NCBI RefSeq assembly: GCF_025567085.1 | Contig: NZ_JAOQJN010000001.1 | Coordinates: 186,001 to 250,000, forward strand | Length of the DNA: 64,000 nt | Direction of reading: 5' to 3' | Source of the DNA: Bovifimicola ammoniilytica | GTDB taxonomy: Bacteria > Bacillota > Clostridia > Lachnospirales > Lachnospiraceae | Shown here: positions 48,841-57,317 of the stretch, piece after piece | Position numbering within the stretch: position 1 is the first letter of the stretch | Layout: every line of letters begins with the position of its first letter | The notes under the pieces: generated by a model | Databases searched by the model: none | Told to the model about the DNA's origin: nothing | The model's input: the letters and a program-made list of their open reading frames with translations, nothing else | Made by a program: the position numbers and the translations under genes

Positions 48841-49896
48841 TTAAATTGCAAAATAATATTTAGGTGGGAATAACCACGCTATATATTTTACAATAGGTAT
48901 TATCTCTGATACATCCATGAATATCGGACAGAAAATTATGCTTCCTAATACCAACACAGGAATAAGTGCTGCAAATGCAAATGAATTAGGAATTATTTTA
49001 TATAAAATATAGCAATACAGCGTACAGATTATAGAATATAATAAAATTCTAAAGATTTCAAGCCATATTCCATCAGATAATCCGCTTAAATATATTCCTG
49101 ACATGCCAAATATCCCGGCTAATAAAGTTAAGGAAAATATTTCGCTCATTTTGCAAAACGGTCTTATTTTATTGTTAAATGCATTAAATATTCCGGTTTT
49201 AGAATCTTTATACAGATTGAAAGTTCCGATAAATGCTGCAAACATAATAAATAAAGTTATAATACCTCTTACAGACAGAAGCACGTAAGATGAAAGCAAT
49301 GAGGAATTATCAATAGTTTCATTGTCAGCATTGATATATTCAAATGAAAACGTATCATTTCCTGCCATATAATAATCATATTCTGGTCTTAAAGTACTTC
49401 TTAAAGAATCTGTATCATTAATGGTGAAAATCTTCTGCGAGCTTATGAACTCGGCCAATTCGTTAAAGCCATACTCTGCAAAAACCTCTGAAAATACATA
49501 TTCATCGGTTATGGCATCAGTAAGTGTACCTGGTGATTTATATACAGTTACAAGGTTATTAGTCTTATTTTCATAGACTTTTTCACTGAAATCTGAGTTA
49601 AATACATATCCACATTCATAATCACCGGAAGCGACTCTTGATGTAAGTTCATCAAGACTGCTGCACTTTTCAAAAGTAACACTTTCATAATTATTTTTTA
49701 GATTATTGCATATTTTGTTTGTAAGATTATCTTCACTTTCTATATATAGTCCTGTTTTTATTGAGATTTTAGTATCCTCGATATTAGTTTTAAAAACCAT
49801 ACATAAAATTGGAATTAACAGAAGTAATATTATAAATGATGTACGTTTAAGGCATCTTTTGATAAAAAGATAATTACATAGTATAAGTTTCTTCAC
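48841..49896 (-). CDS. ABC-2 type permease, second of a pair
   Basis: The 351-aa protein has one N-terminal TM (TSFIILLLLIPILCMVF), an external domain of about 170 residues and five to six TMs at the end, the layout of ABC-2/YhgE-like exporters. The start overlaps the stop of the first permease gene by one base. The two permeases and the ATPase encoded further upstream should form one exporter. Substrate unknown. Confidence 0.8.
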   Translation of the reverse strand: MKKLILCNYLFIKRCLKRTSFIILLLLIPILCMVFKTNIEDTKISIKTGLYIESEDNLTNKICNNLKNNYESVTFEKCSSLDELTSRVASGDYECGYVFNSDFSEKVYENKTNNLVTVYKSPGTLTDAITDEYVFSEVFAEYGFNELAEFISSQKIFTINDTDSLRSTLRPEYDYYMAGNDTFSFEYINADNETIDNSSLLSSYVLLSVRGIITLFIMFAAFIGTFNLYKDSKTGIFNAFNNKIRPFCKMSEIFSLTLLAGIFGMSGIYLSGLSDGIWLEIFRILLYSIICTLYCYILYKIIPNSFAFAALIPVLVLGSIIFCPIFMDVSEIIPIVKYIAWLFPPKYYFAI

Positions 49897-51137
49897 TAGT
49901 CATTACCTCTCTTTCCGAAATGCTTAATTTCTAATAAATGTATCTTAATAAATATAGTCGTTAATAATGTAAAAATGCCAGTAAATATTAGCAATTTAAT
50001 TATGTGTTCTGTAAAGATTTCACCTGTAAACATTGTTCCAATAATGTTAAGAATATAGGTCGTTGGCATATAATCAGCAATTTTCGATATTGGTTCAGGA
50101 AGCAGTATATCTGGAATAAATGCGCCTGAAATAAATGAACATATTATAACTAAGATGAAATGTAGCAGGATTGCACTGTATTTACCGGACATAAGATTAC
50201 CTGTAAAGCACATAAATGCTGAACAACACAGACATATAAATAAGTTGTTAATTAAGATGTTCTTAAGGCTTAATTGAAAGCCAATATCTATCTTTGAATT
50301 TAAGGCATATAGTATAATCATAAATGTTGATGCAAGCACATATAAGACAGTAAAATTACTGATAAGATGTGCCAGGGTTTGTGAAAATGCACCAATTCCA
50401 TTCTGGTGCAGTTTTAAAGATATAACCTCGTCAGTATCTTTACTCTTAAGAATAAATACGCAGCCAAGAAGTAGCAGGATAAGCATAATTCCTGAAGCAA
50501 AATAATAATTAGTCGTGCTTAAATTACCAGTCGCGGTTATTATATGTCTGTCAAAGAATTTGCCCCTATTAAAGGCTTTGCCAAGATAAATCATATTAAG
50601 TGACTTATTAGCTTTGTTTTCATATTCTAATACATCATTAGCCTTATAATAGTCGTGAAGGGTATAAACGCCTGCCTGGGCAGTCTGAAGTGTATACTGT
50701 GCAGCTTTTGTAAGCTCAGTTATAATCATAGTATAAATAGATTTTGTAGACGAATAACGTATGGATATAGGGTAGTTTTCGCCATTCATAAGGCTGTTCA
50801 TAAAATCTTTAGGTATTATTACTGCAGCTATAGCATCTTCATTTTGAACCATTTTAATAGCGGTATCATAATCAGATTCAATTATATTACAAACAGAATT
50901 AATACTTTTAGAACTTCTGAGAGCAGAGACTATAAGTCCTGTCATTTCTGAATCGTCTTGTGACGTAAATACAATGGTTCTTTTTTCTTTTATAGAGACA
51001 TCTGAATATAGTAATTTAGAAGCACAAAAAACAATTGCCCCTACCACGAGTGACAGGGCAATTGTTCCTATTAGTATCTGGGGAATTAATTTAAATTTTC
51101 TTTTTAATTCAAGTTTTAAATAAATTAACTTATTCAT
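49896..51137 (-). CDS. ABC-2 type permease, first of a pair
   Basis: The 413-aa protein has the same layout as its neighbour: TM1, an external domain (about 45 to 200) and six C-terminal TMs. Both start with a basic segment (ELKRKFKLIPQ). The ATG with GGTGA five bases upstream was preferred to a TTG ten codons earlier, which would overlap the upstream gene. It belongs to the operon with the large membrane-anchored protein and the ATPase. Confidence 0.8.
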   Translation of the reverse strand: MNKLIYLKLELKRKFKLIPQILIGTIALSLVVGAIVFCASKLLYSDVSIKEKRTIVFTSQDDSEMTGLIVSALRSSKSINSVCNIIESDYDTAIKMVQNEDAIAAVIIPKDFMNSLMNGENYPISIRYSSTKSIYTMIITELTKAAQYTLQTAQAGVYTLHDYYKANDVLEYENKANKSLNMIYLGKAFNRGKFFDRHIITATGNLSTTNYYFASGIMLILLLLGCVFILKSKDTDEVISLKLHQNGIGAFSQTLAHLISNFTVLYVLASTFMIILYALNSKIDIGFQLSLKNILINNLFICLCCSAFMCFTGNLMSGKYSAILLHFILVIICSFISGAFIPDILLPEPISKIADYMPTTYILNIIGTMFTGEIFTEHIIKLLIFTGIFTLLTTIFIKIHLLEIKHFGKRGND

Positions 51138-51156
51138 ATTTTCACCAGCTTCAAAT

Positions 51157-52935
51157 TTAATCCTCAATAGTTTTAGTGAAGAAATTACTAATACTGCCTA
51201 TAAGGTTATATTTCTCTGAATCAGACAGTGAATTGATATCTACAGTTGAACCGGATGGCTTAGTAATCTTTGGCTTACCAGTATCAAGAGATAAATTGCC
51301 ATTAAGTGTTATCAGCTTATTATATCCTTGTGCAACCTGAAAGCTTGTCATGTCAAAATCAAAAGATTTTCCTTTTTTGATATTGTTAAATTTACCCTGT
51401 AACACAATAATTGTATCAGTATTAAGTGTTGCTTCAACATTGTAGTCGTTAGAATCTGCGTTAAAATCTTCAGCTACATTTAATTCTAATAAGGAGTCAT
51501 AGCCAGATAGGACTGAAATATCATGGCTTAAATAAGTAGTATTATCTTCGACTTCTTTAGTTCTGTCATATATTATTGAAAAATTATTATCTGAATCCGT
51601 AATCGTTAATGTAAATATCATACTATCGGCAGGATTGATTTCGTCATATGATTCGATTGAGAAATCAATATTGAATTCCTCACCAGATATTTCGATGGAA
51701 TTGTTAGAATTAAAATTAGTTAACTGACCTTTCTTGTTCTTCCATACTGTAAATGCAATATCGCCCGAATATGCTTTTGCAGAATTATGTGCAACGTATT
51801 CAGCTTGTTTTTTGAGGTCACTTATTTCATCTTTGTCATATAATGATTCAATACTTGCGAATAACTCTTTGTTATCAAATGTTACAGTAATTAGTTTAGA
51901 AATAAACAGCTTCACACTATCTTCGCTGATTGTGTAGGTAGTACCTTTATTACCATATGAATCAGCATCAGTATCATTACTTGATATTCCTGAAAGGATA
52001 GTCTTGAAATCATCAGGATATGTTTCTTTAATCGCATATACATAGAGACTTATTATATCAGTATTATTGAATGAATCAAATGCATTTTTAAATAATTTAT
52101 CGCTATATGTATACACTGACTCATTAAAAGTAGGTATCTTAAACATTATCTTCTTATCATTGAAAAAGGATAAGAGAGAATATAATTTCATTCCTCTATA
52201 AGAAATGTCTGCATCAAGTGATGCTTGCTTTGAAGCTGTATTATGATTAAATGTAGCATTTAAAGTTGCACCACTAATATCTGTATCGGCATATATGTTA
52301 TCAACAGTAATTGTTGAGCTGAGACTTCCACATTTATTGTAGTTTGCAATAAGTTCTGAACTTCCAATAGCTGAATCAACAGGTGATGTAAAGTCGAACA
52401 ATCCTTCAAATAAAGATGGCTTATTGGCAAGGGAATCTTTCTTAGAAGATTTACCGTTGTTAAGGATATATGCGATACCACCAACTACGACAGCAAGAAT
52501 AAGACAGGCTATAACCACAGGGAATATTGGCTTACGTGTCTTAGCAGGCTTAGGTGCAATATTTCTTCGCTCATTAATGTTATTGTCAATTTTGTTACTA
52601 ACATTATCATTAGTGTCGTTGTTACTATTATCTTCGATAGAAGCATCGGTTTTTGAATCAGTTACTTTATCTTCAACAGGAGCTTCAGATTTTACATCTG
52701 TTGAATTATCTTCGACTTTATCAATTTGTGCATTAGTTTTATTATTACTATTATCTTCAATAGAAGTTTCAACTTTTATATCAGTTGTCTTATCTTCAGA
52801 TTTTACATTAGTTGTGTTGTCTTCAGCTTCCTCAGAAACATTTGTAAAGAAAAGATTACTGATTGCTGCGTCAGTTGCGACATTTTGATTAGAGTCATTA
52901 TTAATATTTACAGGCTCTTTTTTATTATTTCTCAT
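51157..52935 (-). CDS. Large membrane-anchored extracytoplasmic protein of an ABC operon
   Basis: The 592-aa protein has a cytoplasmic N-terminus of about 135 residues made of degenerate acidic repeats (EDNSTDVKSEAPVEDK, SIEDNSNN). One TM helix follows (IFPVVIACLILAVVVGGIAY), and then an external region of about 430 residues of beta-rich segments without a recognised domain. Similar proteins with an N-terminal zinc ribbon or disordered tail occur next to ABC-2 exporters in Clostridia. Because it sits between the ATPase and permease genes, it may help to export or anchor the substrate. The ATG with GGAG at six bases was preferred. Confidence 0.75.
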   Translation of the reverse strand: MRNNKKEPVNINNDSNQNVATDAAISNLFFTNVSEEAEDNTTNVKSEDKTTDIKVETSIEDNSNNKTNAQIDKVEDNSTDVKSEAPVEDKVTDSKTDASIEDNSNNDTNDNVSNKIDNNINERRNIAPKPAKTRKPIFPVVIACLILAVVVGGIAYILNNGKSSKKDSLANKPSLFEGLFDFTSPVDSAIGSSELIANYNKCGSLSSTITVDNIYADTDISGATLNATFNHNTASKQASLDADISYRGMKLYSLLSFFNDKKIMFKIPTFNESVYTYSDKLFKNAFDSFNNTDIISLYVYAIKETYPDDFKTILSGISSNDTDADSYGNKGTTYTISEDSVKLFISKLITVTFDNKELFASIESLYDKDEISDLKKQAEYVAHNSAKAYSGDIAFTVWKNKKGQLTNFNSNNSIEISGEEFNIDFSIESYDEINPADSMIFTLTITDSDNNFSIIYDRTKEVEDNTTYLSHDISVLSGYDSLLELNVAEDFNADSNDYNVEATLNTDTIIVLQGKFNNIKKGKSFDFDMTSFQVAQGYNKLITLNGNLSLDTGKPKITKPSGSTVDINSLSDSEKYNLIGSISNFFTKTIED

Positions 52936-53048
52936 TGTATTCTCCATTCCACAGGTGTATATGTCGGAAAATCTGCAAACTGAATATCAGATTCAATATG
53001 CGGTAAAAGTTAAATGTGACACCTGTGACGCATTTAACTGAATATGAA

Positions 53049-53723
53049 TTAAAGTAATTTAACAAGTTCATCATCTGTAAGGTTCGTGGAAATCTCTGAT
53101 AAACAGCCATCTTTAAGTAAGAATAATCGGTTGCATACAGACAGCTCATTCTGGTCGTGCGATACGACAATTATAGAATCATTTAATTTAGAAGTATAAT
53201 ACTTCATATAATTTCTGATGTCGTGTTTGGCAGCGATGTCAAGTGCAGCACTTGGCTCGTCCAGGATTAAAAGAGATGGATTATTAAGTAATGCGATTCC
53301 AATACTTAGACGTTTCTTCATTCCACCAGACATTTTCATAACTTTTTTTTCTGCAAACTCATTTATGCCGAGTTCTTTTAATATACCTGATTCTAATTGC
53401 TTTACCAAATCTTTTTTCTTACCGTTGTACCAGAGACTTAGATTGTCTATTGCACTAAGTTCTGAAATCAATGGGTTCTCCTGTGGAACATAGCTGATAT
53501 TATCTCTGGCTTTCTTAGATGAGCCAAGAATATTATTGCCATCTAGAAGAATTTCACCACTATCGGGTTTGCTAAGTCCACTTATTATAGAAAGTAAAGT
53601 TGTCTTACCCGTTCCATTTGCACCTACGATGCCGATACAATCCCCGGGTTTAACAGAAAATGATACATTATTAAGAACCTTGTGTCTGCCGTAGCTTTTA
53701 CTAATTCCTTTTATTTCTATCAT
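53049..53723 (-). CDS. ABC transporter ATP-binding protein (ABC-2 exporter type)
   Basis: The 224-aa ATPase has Walker A GANGTGKTT, signature MSGGMKKRLSIG, Walker B LLILDEPSAALD and H-loop VVSHDQNEL. The 'GANGTGKTTLLSIISGL' wording is typical of the exporter (CcmA/NatA) branch. It heads the minus-strand operon that continues with the membrane-anchored protein and two ABC-2 permeases. The intergenic region upstream also carries the divergent amt promoter. Confidence 0.9.
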   Translation of the reverse strand: MIEIKGISKSYGRHKVLNNVSFSVKPGDCIGIVGANGTGKTTLLSIISGLSKPDSGEILLDGNNILGSSKKARDNISYVPQENPLISELSAIDNLSLWYNGKKKDLVKQLESGILKELGINEFAEKKVMKMSGGMKKRLSIGIALLNNPSLLILDEPSAALDIAAKHDIRNYMKYYTSKLNDSIIVVSHDQNELSVCNRLFLLKDGCLSEISTNLTDDELVKLL

Positions 53724-53857
53724 ATAGACCTCACTTAGTTCTCACTTATATAAAGTTTATGTGAGCCTTTCTAAAATGTAATTCGTAGAAAATATAACAT
53801 AATAGGGGAATTTATGCAATAATAATGGTGTCAAAATAAAAATCTTCTAAAAAGTGC

Positions 53858-53885
53858 TTGACATATTATTCAGAGGGTGTATAAT
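53858..53885 (+). promoter_or_regulatory. Promoter of the ammonium transporter gene
   Basis: TTGACA and TATAAT are 16 bases apart. The leader from here to the start codon is about 130 bases and contains a terminator-like hairpin. Confidence 0.8.
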
Positions 53886-53904
53886 ACACAACATAAACGG
53901 CGAA

Positions 53905-53939
53905 GGCGTCTGAGATTAATTTCTTAGACGTCTTTTTTT
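53905..53939 (+). terminator. Attenuator-like terminator in the amt leader
   Basis: GGCGTCTGAGA pairs with TCTTAGACGTC (with two G-T pairs) and is followed by seven T. Lying between the promoter and amt, it should stop most transcripts unless antitermination occurs. A small hairpin TGCATC-GCAA-GATGCA follows at 53959 to 53974. Nitrogen genes in Clostridia are often controlled by ANTAR antiterminators in this way; which factor acts here is unknown. Confidence 0.7.
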
Positions 53940-54018
53940 GTTTCGCGAACTAGCCTGGTGCATCGCAAGATGCAAAATATTTGAAAAGAGAAAAGAAATG
54001 TGAATGGAGGTAGTGTTT

Positions 54019-55773
54019 ATGGAATTTAGTGCTGTTAACACGATATGGGTACTTCTTGGTGCCGCTTTAGTATTCTTTATGCAAGCTGGTTTTGCGATGG
54101 TTGAGACTGGATTTACCAGAGCAAAGAACGCCGGTAATATTATAATGAAAAACCTGATGGACTTCTGTATTGGTACTCCGGTATTCTGGTTAGTTGGTTT
54201 TGGATTGATGTTTGGTAAAGGAAATGGTTTCGTAGGTTCTATTAAAGGTATTGCAACCGCATCTAATTACGGAACAGGAATGTTACCTGATGGAGTTCCA
54301 TTTTATGCATACTTAATCTTCCAGACAGTGTTCTGTGCAACAGCAGCAACAATTGTTTCGGGAGCAATGGCAGAGAGAACAAAATTTATTTCTTATTGCG
54401 TATATAGTTTTATTATTAGTTTAGTTATCTATCCTATTGAAGCACACTGGATATGGGGCGGTGGCTGGTTAGCTACCAGAGGCTTCCACGACTTTGCTGG
54501 TTCAACAGCAGTACATATGTGTGGCGGTGCAGCAGCTCTTATCGGTGCCTGGATATTAGGACCTCGTATTGGTAAATATGGTAAAGACGGAAAGCCAAAA
54601 GCTATTCCGGGACACAGTTTAACACTTGGTGCACTCGGTGTATTTATCCTTTGGTTCTGCTGGTTCGGTTTCAATGGTTGTTCAACAGTTTCGATGGAAG
54701 GCGATTCAATTGCATTAGCAGGAAAGATTTTCGTAACAACTAACCTTGCAGCAGCAGTTGCAACATGTACAGTAATGATTATTACATGGATAAGATATAA
54801 GAAACCTGATGTTTCAATGACACTTAATGGTTCGCTTGCAGGACTTGTAGCTATTACAGCAGGCTGTGATACAGTTTCACCAATAAGTGCAGCAATCATT
54901 GGTATAATTTCAGGCTTCGTAGTAGTATTTGGTATTGAATTTGTAGATAAAGTATTAAAAGTAGATGATCCTGTTGGTGCAGTTGGTGTACATTTCTTAA
55001 ATGGTTTAGCAGGTACAATCTGTGTAGGACTTTTCTCAGATGGTGCTACAACAGCAATTGATGGTGAATCTGTAAAAGGTTTATTCACAGGCGGTGGTGC
55101 CAAATTACTTGGTGTTCAGGCACTTGGTGTTGTGTCAGTATGTGCCTGGGTATTCATAACAATGGGACTTGTATTCTTAGCAATTAAACATACAATTGGT
55201 TTACGTGCTTCAAGAGAAGAAGAAATTCTTGGTCTTGATATTACAGAACATAATCTTGAATCATCATATGCAGACTTTATGCCGGCATCAGTTCCTACTA
55301 TATTAGGTTCATCTTCTAAGAAAGATAAAGAAGAAACAAAAGTTCCAGTATCAGAAGCAGTTCCGGTACAGTTAGTATCAGATGATAAACCAGTTGCAAG
55401 TGATGTTAAACTTTCTAAGGTTGATATTATTTGTAAACAGAGTAAATTTGAAGAATTAAAAGATGCATTAAATGCAATTGGCGTAATGGGAATTACCGTA
55501 ACACAGGTACTTGGCTGTGGCGCACAGAAAGGTAATGTTAAATACTATCGTGGTGTTGAATTAGATATGGTATTACTTCCAAAAGTTAAAGTAGAAGTAG
55601 TAGTAAGTAAAGTTCCAGTATTGGATGTAGTAAATGCAGCTAAGAAAGCACTTTATACAGGCAACATCGGAGATGGTAAGATATTTGTATACGATGTAGA
55701 AAATGTAATTAAAGTAAGAACAGGTGAGCAGGGCTTCGATGCACTTCAGGGTGATGACGATTTATTAGCTTAA
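54019..55773 (+). CDS. amt: Ammonium transporter fused to a PII (GlnK-like) domain
   Basis: The 584-aa protein has an Amt channel (residues 1 to about 405, eleven TMs) with GFAMVETGFTRAKNAGNI, the conserved HMCGG around the pore and DDPVGAVGVHFLNG. A linker of about 55 residues leads to a PII domain (about 460 to 580) with VTQVLGCGAQKG, LPKVKVEVVV and the nucleotide B-loop TGNIGDGKIFV. The usual uridylylated T-loop Tyr (RGAEY) is replaced (RGVELDM). PII proteins normally bind Amt to block it, so this is a built-in gate sensing ATP/2-oxoglutarate. The ATG after GGAGGT was chosen. Confidence 0.93.
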   Translation: MEFSAVNTIWVLLGAALVFFMQAGFAMVETGFTRAKNAGNIIMKNLMDFCIGTPVFWLVGFGLMFGKGNGFVGSIKGIATASNYGTGMLPDGVPFYAYLIFQTVFCATAATIVSGAMAERTKFISYCVYSFIISLVIYPIEAHWIWGGGWLATRGFHDFAGSTAVHMCGGAAALIGAWILGPRIGKYGKDGKPKAIPGHSLTLGALGVFILWFCWFGFNGCSTVSMEGDSIALAGKIFVTTNLAAAVATCTVMIITWIRYKKPDVSMTLNGSLAGLVAITAGCDTVSPISAAIIGIISGFVVVFGIEFVDKVLKVDDPVGAVGVHFLNGLAGTICVGLFSDGATTAIDGESVKGLFTGGGAKLLGVQALGVVSVCAWVFITMGLVFLAIKHTIGLRASREEEILGLDITEHNLESSYADFMPASVPTILGSSSKKDKEETKVPVSEAVPVQLVSDDKPVASDVKLSKVDIICKQSKFEELKDALNAIGVMGITVTQVLGCGAQKGNVKYYRGVELDMVLLPKVKVEVVVSKVPVLDVVNAAKKALYTGNIGDGKIFVYDVENVIKVRTGEQGFDALQGDDDLLA

Positions 55774-55847
55774 TCGCTTGCGAAAACACATTACATTTTT
55801 AACATAAATAAAACACACAAAACACGAAAAACACGAAAAACACAAAG

Positions 55848-55881
55848 AAAAACCGGATAGCTGAAAAGTTATCCGGTTTTT
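55848..55881. terminator. Terminator after amt
   Basis: AAAAACCGGATA pairs with TATCCGGTTTTT around a short loop, symmetric for use from both sides of a convergent gene pair. Confidence 0.92.
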
Positions 55882-55927
55882 CTTTTGACTAATGTCATAT
55901 TAGATAGATATAAAGCATCTGCCTTCA

Positions 55928-56437
55928 TCAGTTTTCTTTCATAAGATACCCTTTATTCTTAAGCTCCTCCACGATAATATTCAGAACTTCTTCATTTTCA
56001 GCAGAGATTGTATGATAGTGGTAGTTAGAGGTTATGTTTTTAAGCGGTGTAGATTTACCACTTTTTATATTTTCGATAAACTCTTTTACATTACGTCTTG
56101 AGCGGATGTTTAAATCAGCACTTATTTTACCGTAGACTTTATGATGTACGAATACATCGATAACAGCACCGCCAAGGTCTACAATGGTATTTAATTCATC
56201 CTCGGTCTGTTCATCAGTATGATTAACTTTAACGACGATTGTAGCACCAGACGGAGAATTAAGAAAATAGCCTCTGTTTGTAGAAATGATGTCATAGCCT
56301 TCGGCACGTAGAAGTGCAATATCAGATACTATGATCTGGCGGCTTACATCAAGTGATTTAGAAAGTGAACCACCGGAAACAGGTGATTTATCGCTTATCA
56401 TTTTAATTATGGAATCTCTTCGCTCTTTTCCGGTCAT
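55928..56437 (-). CDS. niaR: NiaR-type repressor of NAD biosynthesis (HTH plus 3H domain)
   Basis: The 169-aa regulator has an HTH_11 domain (SGGSLSKSLDVSRQIIVSDI, ALLRAEGYDI) and a 3H domain with the metal/niacin-binding histidines (VNHTDEQ, FVHHKVYG, NYHYHTIS). NiaR uses nicotinic acid as co-repressor to shut off NAD genes. It is the last gene after nadA-nadB and nadC, so the operon encodes its own regulator. A dyad over the operon promoter is the likely operator. Confidence 0.92.
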   Translation of the reverse strand: MTGKERRDSIIKMISDKSPVSGGSLSKSLDVSRQIIVSDIALLRAEGYDIISTNRGYFLNSPSGATIVVKVNHTDEQTEDELNTIVDLGGAVIDVFVHHKVYGKISADLNIRSRRNVKEFIENIKSGKSTPLKNITSNYHYHTISAENEEVLNIIVEELKNKGYLMKEN

Positions 56438-56455
56438 AATTTATAGTGTCCTTTC

Positions 56456-57307
56456 TTAAATGCTATGAAGATTTTTAAGAGATACATCAAGTATAGGCGC
56501 TGAATGAGTGAGAGCACCTGAAGAAATGTAGTCAACCCCTATATCGGATAAAGCATTGATTTTCTGAAGGGTAACATTTCCTGAACATTCAGTTTTAGCA
56601 CGTCCATCAATTATTCTGACAGCTTCTTTCATATCATCATGAGACATATTATCAAGCATAATAATATCTGCACCGGCATTAACAGCTTCTCTTACCATGT
56701 CAAGATTTTCAACCTCGACTTCGATTTTGCGGACAAATGAAGCATATGATTTAGCCATTTCAATAGCTCTTGTAATACTTCCGGCAGCACCGATATGATT
56801 ATCTTTAAGAAGTATTCCGTCAGATAAGTTGAATCTGTGGTTTGAACCGCCACCGACCTTAACGGCATATTTCTCGAAGATACGCATATTAGGAGTTGTT
56901 TTACGGGTATCTAGAAGAGTTATGCCACTTCCCTTTAATAATTCAACGATTTTATTAGTATAAGTAGCGATACCGCTCATTCTCTGAAGATAGTTAAGAG
57001 CAGTACGTTCGCCTGATAATAGAACACGAATATCCCCGGTTACCTTTGCAAGGTGCATACCATTAGTAACTGTATCGCCGTCTTTACAGAACAATTCGAC
57101 TTTGACAGTATCATCTAATAATTCAAATGCACGTTTAAATACATTAAGTCCGGCAATAATACCGTCCTGCTTACATATAAGGTCTACAGTTCCTAACTGA
57201 AATTCAGGCATAACTGCATTAGTTGTAATATCTTCACTTGTAATATCTTCTTTGAGCGCCATCATAATAAGCTCATCGGCATTGATTTTCATTGTAATAT
57301 TGTTCAT
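56456..57307 (-). CDS. nadC: Nicotinate-nucleotide pyrophosphorylase (carboxylating)
   Basis: The 283-aa enzyme converts quinolinate and PRPP to nicotinate mononucleotide. It has the conserved SGERTALNYLQRMSGIAT, LLDTRKTTPNMR, KYAVKVGGGSNHRFNL, LLKDNHIGAAG, VEVENL and DIIMLDNM motifs. The start lies ten bases after the nadA-nadB stop and the gene is followed by niaR after 18 bases. Length is standard. Confidence 0.95.
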   Translation of the reverse strand: MNNITMKINADELIMMALKEDITSEDITTNAVMPEFQLGTVDLICKQDGIIAGLNVFKRAFELLDDTVKVELFCKDGDTVTNGMHLAKVTGDIRVLLSGERTALNYLQRMSGIATYTNKIVELLKGSGITLLDTRKTTPNMRIFEKYAVKVGGGSNHRFNLSDGILLKDNHIGAAGSITRAIEMAKSYASFVRKIEVEVENLDMVREAVNAGADIIMLDNMSHDDMKEAVRIIDGRAKTECSGNVTLQKINALSDIGVDYISSGALTHSAPILDVSLKNLHSI

Positions 57308-57317
57308 TTTCTTCTAC

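Noticed and set aside
54429..55103. 224-codon minus-strand frame within the ammonium transporter
   Set aside because: Proline- and alanine-rich mirror of a strongly coding plus-strand gene; no start signal and no family resemblance.
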